Below, piece after piece: positions 36,425 through 49,800 of a stretch of DNA of 64,000 nucleotides (its first letter is position 1; each line of letters begins with the position of its first letter). Where the stretch lies: assembly GCA_035048495.1 (NCBI GenBank), contig JASUTR010000030.1, positions 17,637 through 81,636 of the forward strand. The letters are read 5' to 3'. This DNA is from Euptelea pleiosperma (taxonomy: Eukaryota; Streptophyta; Magnoliopsida; Ranunculales; Eupteleaceae). The notes under the pieces were generated by a model, which saw nothing but the letters and a program-made list of their open reading frames with translations, searched no databases and had not been told where the DNA came from. The position numbers and the translations under genes were made by a program.

Positions 36425-39400
36425 TAGTAATGGAAGAGATTGAGTCCAATTACGAGGTCCCGGTTGCGAAAAAGTCACAAGTTATAGGCTTCGAATGTAA
36501 CACACAAACTGAGTCCAATTTGAGACGTTGACGCACGGATGGAGCTAACTTGTTTCGACTGTCCCAAATCTTGTTCCAACACTTCAAATGTGTTGAAACA
36601 ATTGTAATGGAAGAATTCGAGTCTAATTACAAGGTCCGGTTGCGAAAAAGTCACAAGTTATAGGCTTCGGAATGTAACACACAAACTGAGTCCAATTTGA
36701 GACGTTACGCACGGATGGAGCTAACTTGTTTCGACTGTCCCGAATCTTGTTCCAACACTTCAAATGTGTTGAAACAATAGTAATGGAAGAATTTGAGTCT
36801 AATTACGAGGTTCGGTTGCGAAAAAGTCACAAGTTATAGGCTTCGGAATGTAACACACAAACTGAGTCCAATTTGAGACGTTGACGCACGGATGGAGCTA
36901 ACTTGTTTCGACGTCCCGAATCTAGTTCCAACACTTCAAATGTGTTGAAACAATAGTAATGGAAGAATTCGAGTCTAATTACGAGGTCGGTTGCGAAAAA
37001 GTCACAAGTTATAGGCTTCGGAATGTAACACACAAACTGAGTCCAATTTGAGACGTTGACGCACGGATGGAGCTAACTTGTTTCGACTGTCCCGAATCTT
37101 GTTCCAACACTTCAAATGTGTTGAAACAATAGTAATGGAAGAATTCGAGTCTAATTACGAGGTTCGGTTGCGAAAAAGTCACAAGTTATAGGCTTCGGAA
37201 TGTAACACACAAACTGAGTCCAATTTGAGACGTTGACGCACGGATGGAGCTAACTTGTTTCGACTGTCCCGAATCTTGTTCAACACTTCAAATGTGTTGA
37301 AACAATAGTAATGGAAGAATTTGAGTCTAATTACGAGGTTCGGTTGCGAAAAAGTCACAAGTTATAGGCTTCGGAATGTAACACACAAACTGAGTCCAAT
37401 TTGAGACGTTGACGCACGGATGGAGCTAACTTGTTTCGACTGTCCGAATCTTGTTCCAACACTTCAAATGTGTTGAAACAATAGTAATGGAAGAATTCGA
37501 GTCTAATTACGAGGTCCGGTTGCGAAAAAGTCACAAGTTATAGGCTTCGGAATGTAACACACAAACTGAGTCCAATTTGAGACGTTGACGCACGGATGGA
37601 GCTAACTTGTTTCGACTGTCCCGAATCTAGTTCCAACACTTCAAATGTGTTGAAACAATAGTAATGGAAGAATTAGAGTCTAATTACGAGGTCCGGTTGC
37701 GAAAAAGTCACAAGTTATAGGCTTCGGAATGTAACACACAAACTGAGTCCAATTTGAGACGTTGACGCACGGATGGAGCTAACTTGTTTCGACTGTCCGA
37801 ATCTTGTTCCAACACTTCAAATGTGTTGAAACAATAGTAATGGAAGAGTTTGAGTCTAATTACGAGGTCCGGTTGCGAAAAAGTCACAAGTTATAGGCTT
37901 CGAATGTAACACACAAACTGAGTCCAATTTGAGACGTTGACGCACGGATGGAGCTAACTTGTTTCGACTGTCCCGAATCTCATTCCAACACTTCAAATGT
38001 GTTGAAACAATAGTAATGGAAGAATTTGAGTCTAATTACGAGGTTCGGTTGCGAAAAAGTCACAAGTTATAGCTTCGGAATGTAACACACAAACTGAGTC
38101 CAATTTGAGACGTTGACGCACGGATGGAGCTAACTTGTTTCGCCTATCCTGAATCTTGTTCCAATACTTCAAATGTGTTGAAACAATAATAATGGAAGAG
38201 TTTGAGTCCAATTACGAGGTCCGATTGCGAAAAAGTCACAAGTTATAGGCTTCGGAATGTAACACACAAACTGAGTCCAATTTGAGACGTTGACGCACGG
38301 ATGGAGCTAACTTGTTTTGACTATCCCGAATCTTGTTTCAACACTTCAAATGTGTTGCAACAATAGTAATGGAAGAGTTTGAGTCCAATTACGAGGCCGG
38401 TTGCGAAAAAGTCACAAGTTATAGGCTTCGGAATGTAACACACAAACTGAGTCCAATTTGAGACGTTGACGCACGGATGGAGCTAACTTGTTTCGACAGT
38501 CATAATCTTGTTCAACACTTCAAATGTGTTGAAACAATTGTAATGGAAGAATTCGAGTCTAATTACGAGGTTCCGGTTGCGAAAAAGTCACAAGTTATAG
38601 GCTTCGGAATGTAACACACAAACTGAGTCCAATTTGAGACGTTGACGCACGGATGGAGCTAACTTGTTTCGACTGTCCCGAATCTTGTTCCAACACTTCA
38701 AATGTGTTGAAACAATAGTAATGGAAGAATTTGAGTCTAATTACGAGGTTCGGTTGCGAAAAAGTCACAAGTTATAGGCTTCGGAATGTAACACACAAAC
38801 TGAGTCCAATTTGAGACGTTGACGCACGGATGGAGCTAACTTGTTTCGACAGTCAATAATCTTGTTCCAACACTTCAAATGTGTTGAAACAATAGTAATG
38901 GAAGAATTCGAGTCTAATTACGAGGTCCGGTTGCGAAAAAGTCACAAGTTATAGGCTTCGGAATGTAACACACAAACTGAGTCCAATTTGAGACGTTCAC
39001 GCACGGATGGAGCAAACTTGTTTCGACTGTCCCGAATCTTGTTCCAACACTTCAAATGTGTTGAAACAATAGTAATGGAAGAATTCGAGTCTAATTACGA
39101 GGTTCGGTTGCGAAAAAGTCACAAGTTATAGGCTTCGGAATGTAACACACAAACTGAGTCCAATTTGAGACGTTGACGCACGGATGGAGCTAACTTGTTT
39201 CGACTGTCCCGAATCTTGTTCCAACACTTCAAATGTGTTGAAACAATAGTAATGGAAGAATTCGAGTCTAATTACGAGGTTCGGTTGCGAAAAAGTCACA
39301 AGTTATAGGCTTCGGAATGTAACAACAAACTGAGTCCAATTTGAGACGTTGACGCACGGATGGAGCTAACTTGTTTCGACTGTCCGAATCTTGTTCCAAC

Positions 39401-40799
39401 ACTTCAAATGTGTTGAAACAATAGTAATGGAAGAATTCGAGTCTAATTACGAGGTCGGTTGCGAAAAAGTCACAAGTTATAGGCTTCAGAATGTAACACA
39501 CAAACTGAGTCCAATTTGAGACGTTGACGCACGGATGGAGCTAACTTGTTTCGACTGTCCCGAATCTTGTTCAACACTTCAAATGTGTTGAAACAATAGT
39601 AATGGAAGAATTCGAGTCTAATTACGAGGTCGGTTGCGAAAAAGTCACAAGTTATAGGCTTCGGAATGTAACACACAAACTGAGTCCAATTTGAGACGTT
39701 GACGCACGGATGGAGCTAACTTGTTTCGACTGTCCCGAATCTTGTTCCAACACTTCAAATGTGTTGAAACAATAGTAATGGAAGAATAGAGTCTAATTAC
39801 GAGGTCCGGTTGCGAAAAAGTCACAAGTTATAGGCTTCGGAATGTAACACACAAACTGAGTCCAATTTGAGACGTTGACGCACGGATGGAGCTAACTTGT
39901 TTCGACTGTCCCGAATCTTGTTCCAACACTTCAAATGTGTTGAAACAATAGTAATGGAAGAATTCGAGTCTAATTACGAGGTCCGGTTGCGAAAAAGTCA
40001 CAAGTTATAGGCTTCGGAATGTAACACACAACTGAGTCCCAATTTGAGACGTTGACGCACGGATGGAGCTAACTTGTTTCGACTGTCCCGAATCTCATTC
40101 CAACACTTCAAATGTGTTGAAACAATAGTAATGGAAGAATTGAGTCTAATTACGAGGTTCGGTTGCGAAAAAGTCACAAGTTATAGGCTTCGGAATGTAA
40201 CACACAAACTGAGTCCAATTTGAGACGTTGACGCACGGATGGAGCTAACTTGTTTCGACTGTCCCGAATCTTATTCCAACACTTCAAATGTGTTGAAACA
40301 ATAGTAATGGAAGAATTGAGTCTAATTACGAGGTCCGGTTGCGAAAAAGTCACAAGTTATAGGCTTCGGAATGTAACACACAAACTGAGTCAATTTGAGA
40401 CGTTGACGCACGGATGGAGCTAACTTGTTTCGACTGTCCCGAATCTTGTTCCAACACTTCAAATGTGTTGAAACAATAGTAATGGAAGAGTTTGAGTCTA
40501 ATTACGAGGTTCCGGTTGCGAAAAAGTCACAAGTTATAGGCTTCGGAATGTAACACACAAACTGAGTCCAATTTGAGACGTTGACGCACGGATGGAGCTA
40601 ACTTGTTTCGCCTATCCTGAATCTTGTTCCAACACTTCAAATGTGTTGAAACAATAGTAATGGAAGAGTTTGAGTCCAATTACGAGGTCGCGTTGCGAAA
40701 AAGTCACAAGTTATAGGCTTCGGAATGTAACACACAAACTGAGTCCAATTTGAGACGTTGACGCACGATGGAGCTAACTTGTTTCGACTATCACGAATC

Positions 40800-40830
40800 T
40801 TGTTTCAACACTTCAAATGTGTTGAAACAA
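40800..40830. other. Perfect 12-bp inverted repeat in satellite dyad
   Basis: Left arm 40800-40811 and right arm 40819-40830 match at all 12 pairs around ttcaaat. Same type-4-derived combination as the copy at 36394. Confidence 0.85.
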
Positions 40831-43800
40831 TAGTAATGGAAGAGTTTGAGTCAATTACGAGGTCCGGTTGCGAAAAAGTCACAAGTTATAGGCTTCGGAA
40901 TGTAACACACAAACTGAGTCCAATTTGAGACGTTGACGCACGGATGGAGCTAACTTGTTTCGACTGTCCCGAATCTTGTTCCAACACTTCAAATGTGTTG
41001 AAACAATAGTAATGGAAGAATTGAGTCTAATTACGAGGTCGGTTGCGAAAAAGTCACAAGTTATAGGCTTCGGAATGTAACACACAAACTGAGTCCAATT
41101 TGAGACGTTGACGCACGGATGGAGCTAACTTGTTTCGACTATCCTGAATCTTGTTCCAACACTTCAAATGTGTTGAAACAATAGTAATGGAAGAGTTTGA
41201 GTCCAATTACGAGGTCCGGTTACGAAAAAGTCCCAAGTTATAGGCTTCGGAATGTAACACACAAACTGAGTCCAATTTGAGACGTTGACGCACGGATGGA
41301 GCTAACTTGTTTCGACTAGTCCGAATCTTTTCAACACTTCAAATGTGTTGAAACAATAGTAATGGAAGAATTTGAGTCTAATTACGAGGTCCGGTTGCGA
41401 AAAAGTCACAAGTTATAGGCTTCGGATTGTAACACACAAACAGAGTCCAATTTGAGACGTTGATGCACGGATGGAGCTAACTTGTTTCGACTGTCCCGAA
41501 TCTTGTTCCAACACTTCAAATGTGTTGAAACAATAGTAATGGAAGAATTCGAGTCTAATTACGAGGTTCGGTTGCGAAAAAGTCACAAGTTATAGGCTTC
41601 GGAATGTAACACACAAACTGAGTCCAATTTGAGACGTTGACGCACGGATGGACTAACTTGTTTCGACTATCCTGAATCTTGTTCCAAACTTCAAATGTGT
41701 TGAAACAATAGTAATGGAAGAGTTTGAGTCCAATTACGAGGTCCGATTGCGAAAAAGTCACAAGTTATAGGCTTCGGAATGTAACACACAAACTGAGTCC
41801 AATTTGAGACGTTGACGCACGGATGGAGCTAACTTGTTTCGACTGTCCGAATCTTGTTCCAAACTTCAAATGTGTTTGAAACAATAGTAATGGAAGAATT
41901 TGAGTCTAATTACGAGGTCGGTTGCGAAAAAGTCACAAGTTATAGGCTTCGGAATGTAACACACAAACTGAGTCCAATTTGAGACGTTGACGCACGGATG
42001 GAGCTAACTTGTTTCGACTATCCCGAATCTTGTTCCAACACTTCAAATGTGTTGAAACAATAGTAATGGAAGAATTTGAGTCCAATTACGAGGTCCGGTT
42101 GCGAAAAAGTCACAAGTTATAGGCTTCGGAATGTAACACACAAACTGAGTCCAATTTGAGACGTTGACGCACGGATGGAGCTAACTTGTTTCGACTATCC
42201 CGAATCTTGTTCCAACACTTCAAATGTGTTGAAACAATAGTAATGGAAGAATTTGAGTCTAATTACGAGGTCCGGTTGCGAAAAAGTCACAAGTTATAGG
42301 CTTCGGAATGTAACACACAAACTGAGTCCAATTTGAGACGTTGACGCACGGATGGAGCTAACTTGTTTCGACAGTCCGAAATCTTGTTCCAACACTTCAA
42401 ATGTGTTGAAACAATAGTAATGGAAGAATTCGAGTCTAATTACGAGGTCCGGTTGCGAAAAAGTCACAAGTTATAGGCTTCGGAATGTAACACACAAACT
42501 GAGTCCAATTTGAGACGTTGACGCACGGATGGAGCTAACTTGTTTCGACTGTCCCGAATCTCTTTCCAACACTTCAAATGTGTTGAAACAATAGTAATGA
42601 AGAATTTGAGTCTAATTACGAGGTCGGTTGCGAAAAAGTCACAAGTTATAGGCTTCGGAATGTAACACACAAACTGAGTCCAATTTGAGACGTTGACGCA
42701 CGGATGGAGCTAACTTGTTTCGACTGTCCGAATCTTATTCCAACACTTCAAATGTGTTGAAACAATAGTAATGGAAGAATTTGAGTCTAATTACGAGGTT
42801 CGGTTGCGAAAAAGTCACAAGTTATAGGCTTCGGAATGTAACACACAAACTGAGTCCAATTTGAGACGTTGACGCACGGATGGAGCTAACTTGTTTCGCC
42901 TATCCGAATCTTGTTCCAACACTTCAAATGTGTTGAAACAATAGTAATGGAAGAGTTCGAGTCCAATTACGAGGTCCGGTTGCGAAAAAGTCACAAGTTA
43001 TAGGCTTCGGAATGTAACACACAAACTGAGTCCAATTTGAGACGTTGACGCACGGATGGAGCTAACTTGTTTCGACAGTCACGAATCTTGTTCAACACTT
43101 CAAATGTGTTGAAACAATAGTAATGGAAGAATTTCGAGTCTAATTACGAGGTCCGGTTGCGAAAAAGTCACAAGTTATAGGCTTCGGAATGTAACACACA
43201 AACTGAGTCCAATTTGAGACGTTGACGCACGGATGGAGCTAACTTGTTTCGACTGTCCCGAATCTTGTTCCAACACTTCAAATGTGTTGAAACAATAGTA
43301 ATGGAAGAATTCGAGTCTAATTACGAGGTTCGGTTGCGAAAAAGTCACAAGTTATAGGCTTCGGAATGTAACACACAAACTGAGTCCAATTTGAGACGTT
43401 GACGCACGGATGGAGCTAACTTGTTTCGACTGTCCCGAATCTTGTTCCAACACTTCAAATGTGTTGAAACAATAGTAATGGAAGAATTTGAGTCTAATTA
43501 CGAGGTTCGGTTGCGAAAAAAGTCACAAGTTATAGGCTTCGGAATGTAACACACAAACTGAGTCCAATTTGAGACGTTGACGCACGGATGGAGCTAACTT
43601 GTTTCGACTGTCCCGAATCTAGTTCCAACACTTCAAATGTGTTGAAACAATAGTAATGGAAGAGTTTGAGTCCAATTACGAGGTTCGGTTGCGAAAAAGT
43701 CACAAGTTATAGGCTTCGGAATGTAACACACAAACTGAGTCCAATTTGAGACGTTGACGCACGGATGGAGCTAACTTGTTTCGACTGTCCGAATCTTGTT

Positions 43801-46800
43801 CAACACTTCAAATGTGTTGAAACAATAGTAATGGAAGAATTCGAGTCTAATTACGAGGTCCGGTTGCGAAAAAGTCACAAGTTATAGGCTTCGGAATGTA
43901 ACACACAAACTGAGTCAATTTGAGACGTTGACGCACGGATGGAGCTAACTTGTTTCGACTGTCCCGAATCTTGTTCCAACACTTCAAATGTGTTGAAACA
44001 ATAGTAATGGAAGAATTCGAGTCTAATTACGAGGTCGGTTGCGAAAAAGTCACAAGTTATAGGCTTCGGAATGTAACACACAAACTGAGTCCAATTTGAG
44101 ACGTTGACGCACGGATGGAGCTAACTTGTTTCGACTGTCCCGAATCTTGTTCCAACACTTCAAATGTGTTGAAACAATAGTAATGGAAGAATTCGAGTCT
44201 AATTACGAGGTTCGGTTGCGAAAAAGTCACAAGTTATAGGCTTCGGAATGTAACACACAAACTGAGTCCAATTTGAGACGTTGACGCACGGATGGAGCTA
44301 ACTTGTTTCGACTGTCCCGAATCTTGTTCCAACACTTCAAATGTGTTGAAACAATAGTAATGGAAGAATTTGAGTCTAATTACGAGGTCGGTTGCGAAAA
44401 AGTCACAAGTTATAGGCTTCGGAATGTAACACACAAACTGAGTCCAATTTGAGACGTTGACGCACGGATGGAGCTAACTTGTTTCGACTGTCCGAAATCT
44501 TTTCCAACACTTCAAATGTGTTGAAACAATAGTAATGGAAGAATTTGAGTCTAATTACGAGGTCCGGTTGCGAAAAAGTCACAAGTTATAGGCTTCGGAA
44601 TGTAACACACAACTGAGTCCAATTTGAGACGTTGACGCACGGATGGAGCTAACTTGTTTCGACTGTCCCGAATCTTGTTCCAACACTTCAAATGTGTTGA
44701 AACAATAGTAATGGAAGAATTCGAGTCTAATTACGAGGTTCGGTTGCGAAAAAGTCACAAGTTATAGGCTTCGGAATGTAACACACAAACTGAGTCCAAT
44801 TTGAGACGTTGACGCACGGATGGAGCTAACTTGTTTCGACTGTCCGAATCTTGTTCCAACACTTCAAATGTGTTGAAACAATTGTAATGGAAGAATTCGA
44901 GTCTAATTACGAGGTCCGGTTGCGAAAAGTCACAAGTTATAGGCTTCGAATGTAACACACAAACTGAGTCCAATTTGAGACGTTGACGCACGGATGGAGC
45001 TAACTTGTTTCGACTGTCCCGAATCTTGTTCCAACACTTCAAATGTGTTGAAACAATAGTAATGGAAGAATTTGAGTCTAATTACGAGGTCGGTTGCGAA
45101 AAAGTCACAAGTTATAGGCTTCGGAATGTAACACACAAACTGAGTCCAATTTGAGACGTTGACGCACGGATGGAGCTAACTTGTTTCGACTGTCCCGAAT
45201 CTTATTCCAACACTTCAAATGTGTTGAAACAATAGTAATGGAAGAATTTGAGTCTAATTACGAGGTTCGGTTGCGAAAAAGTCACAAGTTATAGGCTTCG
45301 GAATGTAACACACAAACTGAGTCCAATTTGAGACGTTGACGCACGGATGGAGCTAACTTGTTTCGCCTATCCCGAATCTTGTTCCAACACTTCAAATGTG
45401 TTGAAACAATAGTAATGGAAGAATTGAGTCCTAATTACGAGGTCCGATTGCGAAAAAGTCACAAGTTATAGGCTTCGGAATGTAACACACAAACTGAGTC
45501 CAATTTGAGACGTTGACGCACGGATGGAGCTAACTTGTTTCGACTATCCCGAATCTTGTTCCAACACTTCAAATGTGTTGAAACAATAGTAATGGAAGAG
45601 TTTGAGTCCAATTACGAGGTCCGGTTGCGAAAAAGTCACAAGTTATAGGCTTCGGAATGTAACACACAAACTGAGTCCAATTTGAGACGTTGACGCACGG
45701 ATGGAGCTAACTTGTTTCGACAGTCATAAATCTTGTTCAAACACTTCAAATGTGTTGAAACAATTGTAATGGAAGAATTCGAGTCTAATTACGAGGTCCG
45801 GTTGCGAAAAAGTCACAAGTTATAGGCTTCGGAATGTAACACACAAACTGAGTCCAATTTGAGACGTTGACGCACGGATGGAGCTAACTTGTTTCGACTG
45901 TCCCGAATCTTGTTCCAACACTTCAAATGTGTTGAAACAATAGTAATGGAAGAATTGAGTCTAATTACGAGGTTCGGTTGCGAAAAGTCACAAGTTATAG
46001 GCTTCGGAATGTAACACACAAACTGAGTCCAATTTGAGACGTTGACGCACGGATGGAGCTAACTTGTTTCGACAGTCCGAATCTTGTTCCAACACTTCAA
46101 ATGTGTTGAAACAATAGTAATGGAAGAATTTGAGTCTAATTACGAGGTCCGGTTGCGAAAAAGTCACAAGTTATAGGCTTCGGAATGTAACACACAAACT
46201 GAGTCCAATTTGAGACGTTGACGCACGGATGGAGCTAACTTGTTTCGACTGTCCGAATCTTGTTCCAACACTTCAAATGTGTTGAAACAATAGTAATGGA
46301 AGAATTCGAGTCTAATTACGAGGTCGGTTGCGAAAAAGTCACAAGTTATAGGCTTCGGAATGTAACACACAAACTGAGTCCAATTTGAGACGTTGACGCA
46401 CGGATGGAGCTAACTTGTTTCGACTGTCCCGAATCTTGTTCCAACACTTCAAATGTGTTGAAACAATAGTAATGGAAGAATTCGAGTCTAATTACGAGGT
46501 CCGGTTGCGAAAAAGTCACAAGTTATAGGCTTCGGAATGTAACACACAAACTGAGTCCAATTTGAGACGTTGACGCACGGATGGAGCTAACTTGTTTCGA
46601 CTGTCCCGAATCTTGTTCCAACACTTCAAATGTGTTGAAACAATAGTAATGGAAGAATTCGAGTCTAATTACGAGGTTCGGTTGGGAAAAAGTCACAAGT
46701 TATAGGCTTCGGAATGTAACACACAAACTGAGTCCAATTTGAGACGTTGACGCACGGATGGAGCTAACTTGTTTCGACTGTCCCGAATCTGTTCCAACAC

Positions 46801-49800
46801 TTCAAATGTGTTGAAACAATAGTAATGGAAGAATTTGAGTCTAATTACGAGGTTCGGTTGCGAAAAAGTCACAAGTTATAGGCTTCGGAATGTAACACAC
46901 AAACTGAGTCCAATTTGAGACGTTGACGCACGGATGGAGCTAACTTGTTTCGACAGTCAGAATCTTGTTCCAACACTTCAAATGTGTTGAAACAATAGTA
47001 ATGGAAGAATTCGAGTCTAATTACGAGGTCCGGTTGCGAAAAAGTCACAAGTTATAGGCTTCGGAATGTAACACACAAACTGAGTCCAATTTGAGACGTT
47101 GCACGCACGGATGGAGCTAACTTGTTTCGACTGTCCCGAATCTTGTTCCAACACTTCAAATGTGTTGAAACAATAGTAATGGAAGAATTCGAGTCTAATT
47201 ACGAGGTCGGTTGCGAAAAAGTCACAAGTTATAGGCTTCGGAATGTAACACACAAACTGAGTCAATTTGAGACGTTGACGCACGGATGGAGCTAACTTGT
47301 TTCGACTGTCCGAATCTTGTTCCAACACTTCAAATGTGTTGAAACAATAGTAATGGAAGAATTCGAGTCTAATTACGAGGTCCGGTTGCGAAAAAGTCAC
47401 AAGTTATAGGCTTCGGAATGTAACACACAAACTGAGTCCAATTTGAGACGTTGACGCACGGATGGAGCTAACTTGTTTCGACTGTCCCGAATCTTGATCC
47501 AACACTTCAAATGTGTTGAAACAATAGTAATGGAAGAATTTGAGTCTAATTACGAGGTTCGGTTTGCGAAAAAGTCACAAGTTATAGGCTTCGGAATGTA
47601 ACACACAAACTGAGTCCAATTTGAGACGTTCACCGCACGGATGGAGCTAACTTGTTTCGACTGTCCCGAATCTCTTTCCAACACTTCAAATGTGTTTGAA
47701 ACAATAGTAATGGAAGAATTTGAGTCTAATTACGAGGTCGGTTGCGAAAAAGTCACAAGTTATAGGCTTCGGAATGTAACACACAAACTGAGTCCAATTT
47801 GAGACGTTGACGCACGGATGGAGCTAACTTGTTTGCCTATCCCGAATCTTGTTCCAACATTCAAATGTGTTTGAAACAATAGTAATGGAAGAGTTTGAGT
47901 CTAATTACGAGGTTCCGGTTGCGAAAAAGTCACAAGTTATAGGCTTCGGAATGTAACACACAAACTGAGTCCAATTGAGACGTTGACGCACGATGGAGCT
48001 AACTTGTTTCGACAGTCCCGAATCTTGTTCAACACTTCAAATGTGTTGAAACAATAGTAATGGAAGAATTGAGTCTAATTACGAGGTCCGGTTGCGGAAA
48101 AAGTCACAAGTTATAGGCTTCGGAATGTAACACACAAACTGAGTCCAATTTGAGACGTTGACGCACGGATGGAGCTAACTTGTTTCGACAGTCCCGAATC
48201 TTGTTCCAACACTTCAAATGTGTTGAAACAATAGTAATGGAAGAATTCGAGTCTAATTACGAGGTCCGGTTGCGAAAAAGTCACAAGTTATAGGCTTCGG
48301 AATGTAACACACAAACTGAGTCCAATTTGAGACGTTGACGCACGGATGGAGCTAACTTGTTTCGACTGTCCCGAATCTCTGTTCCAACACTTCAATGTGT
48401 TGAAACAATAGTAATGGAAGAATTAGAGTCTAATTACGAGGTTCGGTTGCGAAAAAGTCACAAGTTATAGGCTTCGGAATGTAACACACAAACTGAGTCC
48501 AATTTGAGACGTTGACGCACGGATGGAGCTAACTTGTTTCGACTGTCCCGAATCTCTGTTCCAACACTTCAAATGTGTTGAAACAATAGTAATGGAAGAA
48601 TTTGAGTCTAATTACGAGGTTCGGTTGCGAAAAAGTCACAAGTTATAGGCTTCGGAATGTAAACACAAACTGAGTCCAATTTGAGACGTTGACGCACGGA
48701 TGGAGCTAACTTGTTTCGACTGTCCCGAATCTTGTTCAACACTTCAAAATGTGCTGTAACAATAGTAATGGAAGAATTCGAAGTCTAATTACGAGGTCCG
48801 GTGGCGAAAAATTCACAAGTTATAGGCTTCAGAATGTAACACACAAACTGAGTCCAATTTGAGACTTTGACGCACGGATGGAGCTAACTTGTTTCGACTG
48901 TCCCGAATCTTCTTCCAACACTTCAAATGTGTTGAACAATAGTAATGGAAGAAATTCGAGTCTAATTACGAGGTTCGGTTGCGAAAAAGTCACAAGTTAT
49001 AGGCTTCGGAATGTAACACACAAACTGAGTCCAATTTGAGACGTTGACGCACGGATGGAGCTAACTTGTTTCGACTGTCCCGAATCTTGTTCCAACACTT
49101 CAAATGTGTTGAAACAATAGTAATGGAAGATTTGAGTCTAATTACGAGGTTCGGTTGCGAAAAAAGTCACAAGTTATAGGCTTCGGAATGTAACACACAA
49201 ACTGAGTCCAATTTGAGACGTTGACGCACGGATGGAGCTAACTTGTTTCGACAGTCCGAATCTTGTTCCAACACTTTCAAATGTGTTGAAACAATAGTAT
49301 GGAAGAATTTGAGTCTAATTACGAGGTTCGGTTGCGAAAAAGTCACAAGTTATAGGCTTCGGAATGTAACACACAAACTGAGTCCAATTTGAGACGTTGA
49401 CGCACGGATGGAGCCAACTTGTTTCGACTGTCCCGAATCTTGTTCCAACACTTCAAATGTGTTGTGAAACAATAGTAATGGAAGAATTCGAGTCTAATTA
49501 CGAGGTTCGGTTGCGAAAAAGTCACAAGTTATAGGCTTCGGAATGTAACCACAAACTGAGTCCAATTTGAGACGTTCACGCACGGATGGAGCTAACTTGT
49601 TTCGACTGTCCCGAATCTTGTTCCAACACTTCAAATGTGTTGAAACAATAGTAATGGAAGAATTCGAGTCTAATTACGAGGTTCGGTTGCGAAAAAGTCA
49701 CAAGTTATAGGCTTCGGAATGTAACACACAAACTGAGTCCAATTTGAGACGTTGACGCACGGATGGAGCTAACTTGTTTCGACAGTCCCGAATCTTGTTC

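Larger units (their letters stand above)
24046..47000 (+). repeat. Array with blurred higher-order structure
   Basis: About 130 monomers, mostly near consensus. Type-3/type-4 pairs still occur: near 24550/24716, 27010/27195, 27905/28081, 30555/30730, 32854/33034, 36205/36378, 38143/38318 and 40611/40788. The cctatcc markers at 32854, 36205, 38143 and 40611 are 3351, 1938 and 2468 bp apart, close to 19, 11 and 14 monomers allowing for small deletions. Only one clear type-14 monomer is present (32208-32383). Hybrid-looking indels such as ctagtcc, ctagttcc, ctctgttcc, gaattgag and ggtcgg are common. The right boundary given here is arbitrary, because the change to the noisier part is gradual. 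There is no non-satellite sequence. Confidence 0.85.
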
